This document shows positions 28,496 through 36,661 of a stretch of 64,000 bases of DNA, piece after piece. This stretch comes from Thermincola carboxydiphila (GTDB lineage: Bacteria; Bacillota; Thermincolia; Thermincolales; UBA2595): contig JAENZJ010000002.1 of assembly GCA_016841325.1 (NCBI GenBank), positions 124,001 to 188,000 on the forward strand, written 5' to 3'. The translations under genes and the position numbers were made by a program. The notes below the pieces were generated by a model that was not told the origin of the DNA, did not search any database, and saw only the letters and a list, made by a program, of their open reading frames with translations. Position 1 is the stretch's first letter. The number at the start of each line of letters is the position of its first letter.

Positions 28496-28795
28496 ATGCC
28501 TGTTAAGAGATGTATTCTATGTGGAAGACCTGCACATACGACAGCTGTTATCGGGGTCAGGGACAGAAAATGGGTGTGTTCATCATGCAGGGCAGTTATT
28601 GAAAAAAAACTTGGTCAGGGAACCATGACCGGTGATGCCCCGGGAGGGAATATCTGTAAAAACTGCATCAGGAGAAGGGATAACCAGTGTCGTTTTACGG
28701 CTGCAGAAAGACAAAAGATAGTCAGGTGCAGTGACTGGGAAAGTAAGAACTTTGAGCGTTCCAAGAGAAGATGGGCCAAGTTTGAACTGGAATAA
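28496..28795 (+). CDS. Zinc-finger protein of unknown function (99 aa)
   Basis: A 99-residue protein with two Cys clusters: CILC (6-9) with CSSC (29-32), and CKNC (56-59) with two further cysteines. The first pair resembles a sporulation-type zinc ribbon. The C-terminus is rich in Arg and Lys, suggesting nucleic acid binding. AAGGAG sits eight bases before the ATG at 28496. Followed closely by the glycosylase gene, perhaps in one operon. Confidence 0.65.
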   Translation: MPVKRCILCGRPAHTTAVIGVRDRKWVCSSCRAVIEKKLGQGTMTGDAPGGNICKNCIRRRDNQCRFTAAERQKIVRCSDWESKNFERSKRRWAKFELE

Positions 28796-28810
28796 AGGAA
28801 GGTGCAGGAT

Positions 28811-29491
28811 TTGAAGTCAGGTGACAGAAGTGTTCACGACCTTATGCACATTTATGACAGGATGTTAGAACACTTTGGGCCCAGGGGCTGGTGGCCCGGT
28901 GAAACAGTATTTGAGGTTTGTGTTGGCGCAATTTTGACCCAGAGCGTTTCCTGGAAGAACGTTACCAAGGCAATTGATAACCTTAAAAAAGCCGGCCTTC
29001 TTGAGCTTGAAGCCATGTACAGGGCTTCAGATGAAGAGATTGAGCAATGCATAATCCCCACCATGTACTATAGAATGAAAACAAAAAAATTAAAGGCCTT
29101 TGTAAATCATGTAATGGAAAAGTACAATGGAGACCTGGACAAAATGTTCAGTAAGGATACGGACAGTTTAAGAACAGAGTTATTGGGTATTTATGGTATA
29201 GGTCCGGAGACTGCGGACAGTATTATCCTTTATGCTGCCGAAAAACCGGTATTTGTTGTTGACGCATATACCAGGCGGATTTTTTCCCGGCTGGGGATAT
29301 TTGAGGAAAATGTAACCTATGACCAAATGCAGAAATACTTTATGAGCAGAATTTCCCCGGAGGCTCCTTTATATAATGAGTACCATGCCCTGGTTACCGG
29401 TATTGGCAACAGGTTCTGCAGCAATAAAAGGCCTAAATGCCGGGAATGTCCTCTAAGTGAGACATGCCTCTACCCCCAGGGCAGGGATTAA
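28811..29491 (+). CDS. Endonuclease III-like DNA glycosylase with [4Fe-4S] cluster
   Basis: A 226-residue HhH-GPD protein. The helix-hairpin-helix is LLGIYGIGPETADSIILYA, and the catalytic Asp is in VVDAYTRR. The C-terminal CSNKRPKCRECPLSETC gives the C-x6-C-x2-C-x5-C cluster ligands. The lysine that endonuclease III uses for its lyase step, normally in the GxGxKTA hairpin, is Glu here (GPETAD), so a glycosylase without lyase activity is likely. The TTG at 28811 is chosen because the GTG nine bases earlier overlaps the ribosome site. Confidence 0.85.
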   Translation: MKSGDRSVHDLMHIYDRMLEHFGPRGWWPGETVFEVCVGAILTQSVSWKNVTKAIDNLKKAGLLELEAMYRASDEEIEQCIIPTMYYRMKTKKLKAFVNHVMEKYNGDLDKMFSKDTDSLRTELLGIYGIGPETADSIILYAAEKPVFVVDAYTRRIFSRLGIFEENVTYDQMQKYFMSRISPEAPLYNEYHALVTGIGNRFCSNKRPKCRECPLSETCLYPQGRD

Positions 29492-29494
29492 CTC

Positions 29495-29794
29495 TTATGA
29501 AATAACTGTATAAGTTTCGATTAAAGGCTCCTCGGCCAGGTGGCGCAGCAACTGCAGCATCACTTTTTTGGTCCGGGGGTCTTTTTTGATTTCTTTTCTG
29601 GCCTGTTCATACATGGCTTCATTTTTCCAGAGGGAATAAACCAGGAGCTGATTGTCATCTTCAGTACTTTTTGCCAGGTAACTACTTATATGTCCCTGTT
29701 TACTTGTTCCCAGCTCTGTGTTTTCCTGCATCAGGGGTACCATTTTATCAATGTGGCCGCTGCGTGCTTTTATTTTAGCAATGGCTATTAACAC
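29495..29794 (-). CDS. Antibiotic biosynthesis monooxygenase (ABM) domain protein
   Basis: A 99-residue ferredoxin-fold protein on the minus strand. The MLIAIAKIKARSGHIDKM start and the HISSYLAKSTEDDNQLLVYSLWKN middle match ABM/YgiN-type proteins, which act on quinols or small aromatic compounds, or have unknown roles. The GTG start follows GGAGG by seven bases. It converges with the glycosylase gene. Confidence 0.82.
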   Translation of the reverse strand: MLIAIAKIKARSGHIDKMVPLMQENTELGTSKQGHISSYLAKSTEDDNQLLVYSLWKNEAMYEQARKEIKKDPRTKKVMLQLLRHLAEEPLIETYTVIS

Positions 29795-30020
29795 CGAACA
29801 ACCTCCTTGTATATATTGCCGGCAAAAAAATTCTTACCGGGATGTTATATTGTATTCCAGGCTGCCACTGGTGTGTTAATTTTTTTCCCCGGATAGGTAA
29901 GTAAATTAATTTTATTAGGGTTATTTTTGTTGATATTATGCATATAATATTCTGTCATGACAGTTTTGAGTTGAGTGGGCTAAAACAGACATTCAAATTA
30001 GCAGAATGGAGGTATGGAGA

Positions 30021-30143
30021 ATGCTTAAAGAACTGATTGACCAGATTCTTGAAGACATAGGTCTTGAACCGATCAGCGGTTGTGAACCGGAAGACAGCGG
30101 GGGATGGGGAGGTATAATTGAGGAGTTGAAAGATATATCTTAA
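30021..30143 (+). CDS. Predicted 40-residue peptide
   Basis: A very short gene with a strong GGAGG site seven bases before the ATG and a perfect intrinsic terminator overlapping its stop. The product is an acidic helix (MLKELIDQILEDIG), then a short Cys-containing SGCEPEDSGGWGG centre, then a second acidic helix. No family is recognised. The clean transcription unit argues that it is real; function unknown. Confidence 0.6.
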   Translation: MLKELIDQILEDIGLEPISGCEPEDSGGWGGIIEELKDIS

Positions 30144-30168
30144 AAAAGCGCCATTATGGCGCTTTTTT
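30142..30168 (+). terminator. Intrinsic terminator of the 40-residue peptide gene
   Basis: An 11-bp stem (A6 GCGCC with its complement) around an ATTAT loop; the T6 tract forms the 3' side. Begins at the stop codon. Confidence 0.92.
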
Positions 30169-30196
30169 CATTCATAAACAGTAAATTAAGTTTAAA

Positions 30197-30271
30197 TGGT
30201 GCGCCCGGTAGGAATCGAACCTACGCTCCAGGTTCCGGAGACCTGTGCTCTATCCACTGAGCTACGGGCGC
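30197..30271 (-). tRNA. tRNA-Arg (anticodon CCG)
   Basis: Read on the minus strand: acceptor GCGCCCG pairs with the 3' CGGGCGC, the D arm AGCTCAGTGGATAGAGC, anticodon arm with loop CTCCGGA (anticodon CCG), T arm with GTTCGATTC, and an encoded CCA. It decodes CGG arginine codons. Confidence 0.97.
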
Positions 30272-30370
30272 ATTAAGTTAATGGAACAATAACTAATATA
30301 CCTGAAATAAGGGGCAATGTCAAGATGGGAAAAATACCAAGAAGGATTTATATAGCAGTATGTAGAATGA

Positions 30371-32776
30371 TTGAACAGTTTGGGACTTATAGTTTCAATT
30401 TTATTAATAAACATGGTAATGGTGGGACTAAGCATGGGTAATGTTCTGAAAAAAGTCTCAATAATTTCGGGAGTTTACGGGCAGCCTGGGGAAGAAAAGG
30501 TGTCCGGATTTCTCGCTGAAAACCTTTCCGACCGGTATGTTATTTTGAATTCCCCAAGAATTTATTACCATGGGGCCACCTATGACATTGACCATATTGT
30601 GATTGGGCCAAACGGTGTTTTTGTAATTGAGACCAAAAATATGCAGGGACAGATCCATGGCGGGATGATGGGTAACTGGGTTCAGGAAAGGCGGAAATCC
30701 GGCAAACACCGCCGGGTAAAAATTGGTAATCCAGCCAATCAGGTCCACCAGTATGCCAAGGTGGTTAAGTCTTATATTGGTTCGAGATGGGCATATGAAA
30801 ATAATAATAAAATGAACATCAGGGTTTATCCTGTTGTTGTCTTTGTTCACGAGGATACAGACCTCTCTGAAATGGAATTTACCAAACCGGGTTATATCGG
30901 CAGGGTAAAGATTTTGGAACTGCCGGAGTTAGTTGACTTCATTAACCGCAGGGAGGGAGCGGAATACACAGACGAAGAGGTCCGGGGGATGGCGGAACTG
31001 GTTGTCCCGCCGGATCAGAGAGACCAGACCGTATATTATTCGGTGGACAAGCTGAGGGAGTTTAATGAGAACGCTGCTGACCGCTATGAAATCTTTGAAG
31101 AAATTGGCCGCGGCAGTTTTGGTTCAATACACCGCGGTTTTGATTTTAAACTTGACCGGGAAATTGCCGTCAAACGGGTTTCTTTGCTGAACCGTTCTGA
31201 AAGCAGTACCATAAGCCGTTTCTATCGTGAGGCCCAGATAGCTTCAGAACTGAAACACAAAAACATCGTAGGGGTATACGACTATTATGAGAAATCAGGC
31301 GAACTCAACATTATCATGGAGTATGTTGAAGGCCGGTCCCTCGATGAATATGTAAAAAGCAGCGATATTTCCGTGACTGAGGCCTTTGGGATTATGAGAG
31401 AGATATGTTCAGGGGTCTTACATGCACACCAAAAACAGGTTATTCACCGGGATTTGAAACCGTCTAATATCCTTATTTCTAACGATGGCGACATCAAGGT
31501 TACTGACTTTGGGATAGCCAAAATAAAAAATTCCACCAAACTTACCATGGAAGGTACGGGTGCCGGAACCCCGATAATAATGGCACCGGAACAGATTGCC
31601 GGAAAGCCTGTGACTGAAAAAAGTGATATTTTTGCCCTGGGTGTGCTTTTCTATTACCTGGTTACCGGAAGGCTGCCTTTTGACGGAGAGTATATCGGGG
31701 AAATTGTAAAGAAAATATCACACATTGAGCCTGAGCCTCCGGAACATTATAATGAAGAATTAACCGCTGACATGAAATCAATAATCATGAAGGCCCTTGA
31801 GAAGAATCCCGATGACCGTTTTAAAGACGTGGCTGAAATGCTGAACGCCATAGATGAAATACTGCAGACGGGGAGATTAGCGGTAAAGGTAGGCCGCAAG
31901 TCATGGCTAAGATACCTTCCCGGCCCTGTCCGGGTGGCTTTCAGGTCTGAACGTAAAATATTTACCACTATAACCCTGATAAGTCTGCTGGTTTTCACCG
32001 GTATTCTGGCAGTTCAGGGATATAAGGATTCCAGGCAGTTGTCACAGGACGTACTGCTTACCAAACAATACGGATTTAATAATGAAAACCTGCAGCTGCT
32101 GTTTGATAACCCGAAACTTTATATGGGACTGCCTGTTAATCTTGTCGGCAGAATTGAAAAACTGGTTAAAATTGATGAGAACAGTACTCAGTTTACTGTA
32201 TCTGTAAGGGTTGGCGGCCAGGCGGAAACAAGGGATATTATCGTTAGTTACAACCGGCCTCATTCGGCATTGCAGTTCTCTAATTTTATTGAAATTACTG
32301 GCAGTATCCAGCATGTTACAAAAGTTAACGGAAATGAGGAGATACCGCTTATTGTTGCTGATAAGGTTGAAGGTACGGAAGACCCATGGTCAATGCTCGC
32401 TCCCGCAAAATATACCTTTTACCCTGATAAAACAGTTACCCAGAGCAACAAGGTTGTCCACCTGGAAAAAATCGAGTTTGCCGAACGGGAGACCAGGCTT
32501 TATATTAGGATGAAAAATACAGGCACTGCAGATGAACTCCTGGTATTGACAAATACTGTCGGCAAACAGGCAGGGCGGGAGTTTAAAGAACTGAAAAACA
32601 GTTACTACGGACAGGAGTTTCCTTCAATAGTCCAGCTGCAGCCAAATCAGGAAGCCAGGGGAGTGATATTTTTGGAACCGATGGACAGCCAGCAGGGGGC
32701 AGCTATGATTATCATGGGTTCTACCAATGATGTCCTGATGGGACAGGACCCTTATGTTTTCGATATCGAGTGGTAA
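30371..32776 (+). CDS. NERD-domain Ser/Thr protein kinase, membrane anchored
   Basis: An 801-residue multidomain protein. A short hydrophobic N-terminus (4-22) is followed by a NERD nuclease-related domain (about 38-165) with D73, E87 and K89 in IDHIVIGPNGVFVIETK, the D...ExK pattern. The kinase domain (about 240-500) has GRGSFGS, K268, HRDLKPSN (359-366) and DFG (379-381). One transmembrane helix lies at about 531-549, and the last 250 residues look extracytoplasmic and beta-rich. The start is uncertain (TTG with a weak ribosome site). The coupling suggests a sensor kinase whose cytosolic NERD domain acts on nucleic acid; role unknown. Confidence 0.88.
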   Translation: MNSLGLIVSILLINMVMVGLSMGNVLKKVSIISGVYGQPGEEKVSGFLAENLSDRYVILNSPRIYYHGATYDIDHIVIGPNGVFVIETKNMQGQIHGGMMGNWVQERRKSGKHRRVKIGNPANQVHQYAKVVKSYIGSRWAYENNNKMNIRVYPVVVFVHEDTDLSEMEFTKPGYIGRVKILELPELVDFINRREGAEYTDEEVRGMAELVVPPDQRDQTVYYSVDKLREFNENAADRYEIFEEIGRGSFGSIHRGFDFKLDREIAVKRVSLLNRSESSTISRFYREAQIASELKHKNIVGVYDYYEKSGELNIIMEYVEGRSLDEYVKSSDISVTEAFGIMREICSGVLHAHQKQVIHRDLKPSNILISNDGDIKVTDFGIAKIKNSTKLTMEGTGAGTPIIMAPEQIAGKPVTEKSDIFALGVLFYYLVTGRLPFDGEYIGEIVKKISHIEPEPPEHYNEELTADMKSIIMKALEKNPDDRFKDVAEMLNAIDEILQTGRLAVKVGRKSWLRYLPGPVRVAFRSERKIFTTITLISLLVFTGILAVQGYKDSRQLSQDVLLTKQYGFNNENLQLLFDNPKLYMGLPVNLVGRIEKLVKIDENSTQFTVSVRVGGQAETRDIIVSYNRPHSALQFSNFIEITGSIQHVTKVNGNEEIPLIVADKVEGTEDPWSMLAPAKYTFYPDKTVTQSNKVVHLEKIEFAERETRLYIRMKNTGTADELLVLTNTVGKQAGREFKELKNSYYGQEFPSIVQLQPNQEARGVIFLEPMDSQQGAAMIIMGSTNDVLMGQDPYVFDIEW

Positions 32777-32818
32777 GAAGACTGCATTGTTTTTGAGTTA
32801 TAATTGTTGAATAATACA

Positions 32819-32946
32819 GGGGCAGATGTGTTCCGCCGGATTGGGGGGTCCCCCGACAACTCAGCTTGTTACCGGCTCCCGCATTTAGGCCAGGCGGGAG
32901 CCGACAAGCGGACGTCAGACTCATCCTTCCGGAACACATCTGCCCC
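32819..32946. repeat. Palindromic repeat, copy C (long form)
   Basis: Outer 17-base perfect arms GGGGCAGATGTGTTCCG (32819-32835 and complement 32930-32946) enclose GC-rich inner hairpins, including CGGCTCCCGC with its complement (32873-32882, 32894-32903). It fills most of the gap between the kinase and the next gene. Confidence 0.85.
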
Positions 32947-33104
32947 AGTCTAATCCTAATATTTAAACCCAAAAATAATGCCTCAAAAGTCTTGCGGAAC
33001 CTCTGCGGAAATTTCAGGATAAAATACAATAAAAAGATATTGGGGTATAAAGTCCGGCTAATCACAAACAATAAAAAAAAGATGTTAGAAAAGCGGGTGA
33101 TTTT

Positions 33105-33572
33105 ATGGTAACGGCACCTGCCAACAGCCTGTCTAAATACCTTCCCCTTTTTGAGAGATTAAAGAAAAAGACCGTACTGGACTACGGCTCGGGAAATCTT
33201 CGCAATGCCATTTACCTTCACAGAAGAGGGTACCGGGTTTATGCAGTCGATCTGCCTGACAGGATAAAAACCAAAACCCTTCCCAAACTGAGCTTTCTAT
33301 TTGCAGATGAATTAAAAAACCTTAGTCTGGATGCAGACATAGCATTGTGCACCTTTGTCCTTAACCTGATAGATGCACATAAGAGAATAGAGGTCATGGA
33401 CACAATTGCTGTCAACATGGCCAGGGGAGGTTATTTCCTTGTAGAGACCAGGGACCTGACCCTGAGAGATCTTGACCTGCTGACAGTGCCCAGGGGTTTT
33501 GTCAGGATTCATGACCAGCGCGGCCGGTATACCGTGATTGCATTATACAGGTATCTTGGAGTATATCACTGA
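33105..33572 (+). CDS. Class I SAM-dependent methyltransferase-like protein
   Basis: A 155-residue protein with the cofactor motif VLDYGSGNLRNA at about 23-34, followed by VYAVDLPD (motif II) and a later IALCTFVLNL. It is short for a full methyltransferase and may be a minimal domain. Substrate unknown. The ATG follows GCGGGTGA. Confidence 0.78.
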   Translation: MVTAPANSLSKYLPLFERLKKKTVLDYGSGNLRNAIYLHRRGYRVYAVDLPDRIKTKTLPKLSFLFADELKNLSLDADIALCTFVLNLIDAHKRIEVMDTIAVNMARGGYFLVETRDLTLRDLDLLTVPRGFVRIHDQRGRYTVIALYRYLGVYH

Positions 33573-33638
33573 GAATATTTACAAAAGAGCCGGGGTGTTT
33601 TACGATATTATTAATGATATGTCAGGGGAGGTAGTATT

Positions 33639-33962
33639 TTGGAGATAAAGGATATGCAGCAGGAGGTCGACCAATGGATCAGCCAGTTTGAGGAAGGCTA
33701 CTGGCATCCTCTTGCAATGCTGGCCAGGATGACAGAAGAGGTTGGGGAACTGGCCAGGGAGGTAAATCATCTCTATGGGCAGAAACCAAAAAAATCAGGC
33801 GAAAAAGAAGGGAACCTGGCTCTGGAACTTGCTGACATACTATTTATTATAATTTGCATGGCTAATTCGCTCGACCTTGATATAGAAACAGCATTTAAAG
33901 AGATGATGAAGAAGTACCGGCAGCGTGACAGTGAGCGGTGGACCCGGAAAAATCAGCCCTAA
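33639..33962 (+). CDS. MazG-like nucleotide pyrophosphohydrolase
   Basis: A 107-residue all-alpha NTP-PPase. EEVGELAREVNHLYG and LALELADILFIIICMA carry the ExxE...ExxD metal-binding pattern of MazG. The family hydrolyses nucleoside triphosphates to monophosphates, clearing aberrant nucleotides. TTG start after GGGGAGG. Confidence 0.9.
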   Translation: MEIKDMQQEVDQWISQFEEGYWHPLAMLARMTEEVGELAREVNHLYGQKPKKSGEKEGNLALELADILFIIICMANSLDLDIETAFKEMMKKYRQRDSERWTRKNQP

Positions 33963-33998
33963 AGCTGCAGGAACGGGTAAACTGCAGGGAACAGACGG

Positions 33999-34517
33999 CT
34001 AGTATGTGCGATGGCGCATAAAAGCCAGGACATAATTGCTTAGGGCCACGATTGAAATGATTCCTGCGATTACAGTTATCACTGAGCTTCCCGGGATCTT
34101 AAAGGCACTGGTGAACAGGGCGGCATAGATAGCTATGGTGGCAGCTTTACCGTAGAAGTTGGCACTTACCTGGAGGTGTTTCCTGATAACTATAAATATA
34201 CCTCCGATGACCAGTACCAGCTCCTTAATTACCACCAGGACTACCAGCCATAGCGGGAACCTTCCGATCAAAAACAATGAGGTCATTACAGATACAACCA
34301 TAAGTTTGTCTGCCAGAGGGTCCAGGACTTTACCCAATGGCGTTACCATATGCAGCTTTCTGGCCAGATAACCGTCAATTACATCAGTTATTCCGGCCAC
34401 AGCCAGTATCATCATTCCCCAGAGGACGCGGTGGGGGCCGGCAGCCCAGAATATTATCAGAAATACCGGTACCAACATTATTCTGATCACAGTTATCAAA
34501 TTTGGTACATTAATCAT
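33999..34517 (-). CDS. pgsA: CDP-diacylglycerol-glycerol-3-phosphate 3-phosphatidyltransferase
   Basis: A 172-residue membrane enzyme making phosphatidylglycerophosphate, the precursor of phosphatidylglycerol. The CDP-alcohol phosphotransferase motif is complete: D-x2-DG-x2-AR-x8-G-x3-D-x3-D in TDVIDGYLAR followed by GKVLDPLADK. The start is the ATG with AAGGAG ahead of it (position 34517), 51 bases inside the longer open frame. Confidence 0.95.
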   Translation of the reverse strand: MINVPNLITVIRIMLVPVFLIIFWAAGPHRVLWGMMILAVAGITDVIDGYLARKLHMVTPLGKVLDPLADKLMVVSVMTSLFLIGRFPLWLVVLVVIKELVLVIGGIFIVIRKHLQVSANFYGKAATIAIYAALFTSAFKIPGSSVITVIAGIISIVALSNYVLAFMRHRTY

Positions 34518-34586
34518 GCTCTGTCTCCTTAAAGATGTTAATACTATTATAAAACAAAAGGCTCCCAATGTGCAAAACGGTTTTCT

Positions 34587-34631
34587 AACATAAGCCTACC
34601 CTTAACATTGCTTTAAGGGTAGGCTTATGTT
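34587..34631. terminator. Perfect inverted repeat between pgsA and the next minus-strand gene
   Basis: Two perfect 19-base arms around a 7-base loop. The 3' arm overlaps the stop codon of the following minus-strand gene. No clear T run, so it may terminate in either direction or stabilise RNA ends. Confidence 0.6.
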
Positions 34632-34842
34632 AATCCTGCCAGTCTAATGTTTCATCATCAATTGTCGTCAACTCACTATCATCAAGAGTTATCAGGCCTT
34701 CATGGTCAAGTTTCCGGACTACCTGAAACAGGGACTGGCGTTCATTTTCAGGCAGACTCCTTACATACTCATTAATTTTTGAAGGGGAAGCATTATTGGT
34801 AAATTTTATGCCTCCGTATTTTACGAAATCTTCTTTAGGCAT
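34630..34842 (-). CDS. Small acidic protein of unknown function (70 aa)
   Basis: A 70-residue protein on the minus strand with GAGGTGA eight bases before the ATG. It is predicted to be helical and acidic, ending DDSELTTIDDETLDWQD. No family recognised. It may be transcribed toward pgsA. Confidence 0.6.
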   Translation of the reverse strand: MPKEDFVKYGGIKFTNNASPSKINEYVRSLPENERQSLFQVVRKLDHEGLITLDDSELTTIDDETLDWQD

Positions 34843-34929
34843 TGACAATCACCTCCCTCAAACATATAATCTGGTTTAAGGGAGAAATTATTATACACCC
34901 CAACCTAATTTAAATGGAAAGTGGTGACC

Positions 34930-35070
34930 ATGTTGAACGCCAAGCTGTGCCCGTATTGCAATGAATATTCTTATTCAGCTTACATAGGCGCCCAGTGGAT
35001 TTGTCCCAAGTGTGGAAAAGACATTACAGATGTTGGTTTGATGCCTGCTGAAAACAATTCCAAGAAATAG
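34930..35070 (+). CDS. Small zinc-ribbon protein (46 aa)
   Basis: A 46-residue protein with two CPxC knuckles: CPYC at 7-10 and CPKC at 25-28, separated by a short hydrophobic segment. ATG follows GTGGTGA. A terminator-like hairpin ends 70 bases later. Probably a zinc-binding adaptor; role unknown. Confidence 0.65.
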   Translation: MLNAKLCPYCNEYSYSAYIGAQWICPKCGKDITDVGLMPAENNSKK

Positions 35071-35103
35071 GATTAGCCATCTGCCGAAAAATACAGAAAA
35101 CAT

Positions 35104-35141
35104 ACCCCCTTGGGCGGGATACGTCGAGGGGTCTTTTTTTT
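35104..35141 (+). terminator. Intrinsic terminator after the small zinc-ribbon gene
   Basis: ACCCC and GGGGT arms around a loop of about 20 bases, followed by a T8 tract. Confidence 0.75.
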
Positions 35142-35168
35142 CAATACACAGACTGAGTAGGTGGAGCA

Positions 35169-35861
35169 ATGGATTTGGATATCAGGTTTATTGGGGACAG
35201 CGCCATGGTCATAATGTACCGTGAAAAACAGGAATATGACGGTACTTGTGTAATGCCCCCTGATGAGGACAAGATCCGGCGGGAAACTGCCCGGATAGGG
35301 CAGGACTATCTCCGTCTGTCCACAGATCTGCCACCCGGGATAACGGATATTGTACCGTGTTTCAGCAGTATCGGGGTATACTATAATCCCATATTAATCA
35401 GTCCTGATGAGGCAGCTGATTATATCAGGCAGCGGTTGGCGGGCAATGCCGGGGCAGATCCGGCAGAAATGGGGGTAATATCTGTTCCTGTCCGGTATGG
35501 TGGGGAATTCGGACCAGACCTTCAAAAAGCAGCGAGGGTGCTTGGCTTGACTCCGGAAGATGTTATTCATGAACACAGTATAAAGACATATACTGTTTGG
35601 GCAATAGGATTTTTACCCGGGTTTCCCTATATGGGGTGCCTCTCACCGAAAATAGTCCTGCCCCGAAAGGATATACCGGCCCCAAGAGTGGCAGCCGGTT
35701 CAGTGGCCATAGCGGGATACCAGACCGGCATCTATCCTTATGATTCTCCGGGAGGCTGGCACATTATTGGCAGGACCGATGTGAAAATGTTTGATCCTGA
35801 GAGACAAGAACCTTGTCTCCTGAAACCGGGTGACAGGGTACGTTTTCTGAGACTGGAGTAA
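35169..35861 (+). CDS. pxpB: 5-oxoprolinase subunit PxpB (KipI family)
   Basis: A 230-residue protein of the KipI/carboxyltransferase subdomain family. GFLPGFPYMGCL, the RKDIPAPRVAAGSVAIAG segment and YPYDSPGGWHIIG are diagnostic. With PxpA and PxpC it cleaves 5-oxoproline to glutamate using ATP. It heads a three-gene operon. Confidence 0.93.
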   Translation: MDLDIRFIGDSAMVIMYREKQEYDGTCVMPPDEDKIRRETARIGQDYLRLSTDLPPGITDIVPCFSSIGVYYNPILISPDEAADYIRQRLAGNAGADPAEMGVISVPVRYGGEFGPDLQKAARVLGLTPEDVIHEHSIKTYTVWAIGFLPGFPYMGCLSPKIVLPRKDIPAPRVAAGSVAIAGYQTGIYPYDSPGGWHIIGRTDVKMFDPERQEPCLLKPGDRVRFLRLE

Positions 35862-35889
35862 CAACGGTGAAAGGAACGGAGTGAGATGG

Positions 35890-36660
35890 ATGCCTTCGGT
35901 AGATATAAACTGTGACCTGGGAGAGGGTTTTGGAATTTACAGCTTTGGGCAGGACCGTGAAATAATCAGTCTGATAACGTCTGCCAATATTGCCTGCGGG
36001 TTTCATGCCGGCGGTCCTGAGCAAATGTTTGATATAGCAAACCATTGTTTGCAACACAATGTGGCCATCGGAGCCCATCCCGGTTATCCTGACCTGCAGG
36101 GATTTGGCAGGAGGAATATTCAGTACAGCCCTTCTGAAATTAAAAATATGATCATTTATCAGGTAGGCGCTCTTGAGGCTATTACTGCTACCCTGGGTGG
36201 CAGGGTGGAATACATCAAGCCCCATGGGGCCCTTTATAATGCGGCAGCCACTGATCCAATAACTGCTTCTGCAGTGATCGGGGCAGCCATAGGTCTGGGA
36301 GGCCTGCCCCTGGTGGTTCCTGCCGGATCTGTAATTGCACTGATGGCAGAGGAGCAGGGAATAGTTATAATCAGGGAAGGTTTTGCTGACCGCAGCTACA
36401 ATGATGACGGGACCCTGGTCAGCCGAACCAGGGAAGATGCTGTCATCAGCAGCCCGGACATGGTCGCTGCACAGGCGTTAAGCATGGTAAAGGAAGGAAA
36501 AGTCATCTCAGTTGACGGTAATGAAGTCAGATTATATGTTGACAGCATCTGTGTTCATGGTGACAATCCGGGGGCATTGGCTGCTTTAAAAGAAATCCGC
36601 AAAGTGCTGGCAGAGAACAATGTCAGTATTGTCAAGGCTTTAAAGGTTTTGGGTGGTTAA
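35890..36660 (+). CDS. pxpA: 5-oxoprolinase subunit PxpA (LamB/YcsF family)
   Basis: A 256-residue protein: VDINCDLGEGFG near the start, then SANIACGFHAGG and IGAHPGYPDLQGFGRR, the metal-binding pattern of the YcsF family. The ATG at 35890 is eight bases after GGAG; the upstream GTG is rejected. PxpA carries the hydrolase site of the 5-oxoprolinase complex. Confidence 0.95.
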   Translation: MPSVDINCDLGEGFGIYSFGQDREIISLITSANIACGFHAGGPEQMFDIANHCLQHNVAIGAHPGYPDLQGFGRRNIQYSPSEIKNMIIYQVGALEAITATLGGRVEYIKPHGALYNAAATDPITASAVIGAAIGLGGLPLVVPAGSVIALMAEEQGIVIIREGFADRSYNDDGTLVSRTREDAVISSPDMVAAQALSMVKEGKVISVDGNEVRLYVDSICVHGDNPGALAALKEIRKVLAENNVSIVKALKVLGG

Positions 36661-36661
36661 C

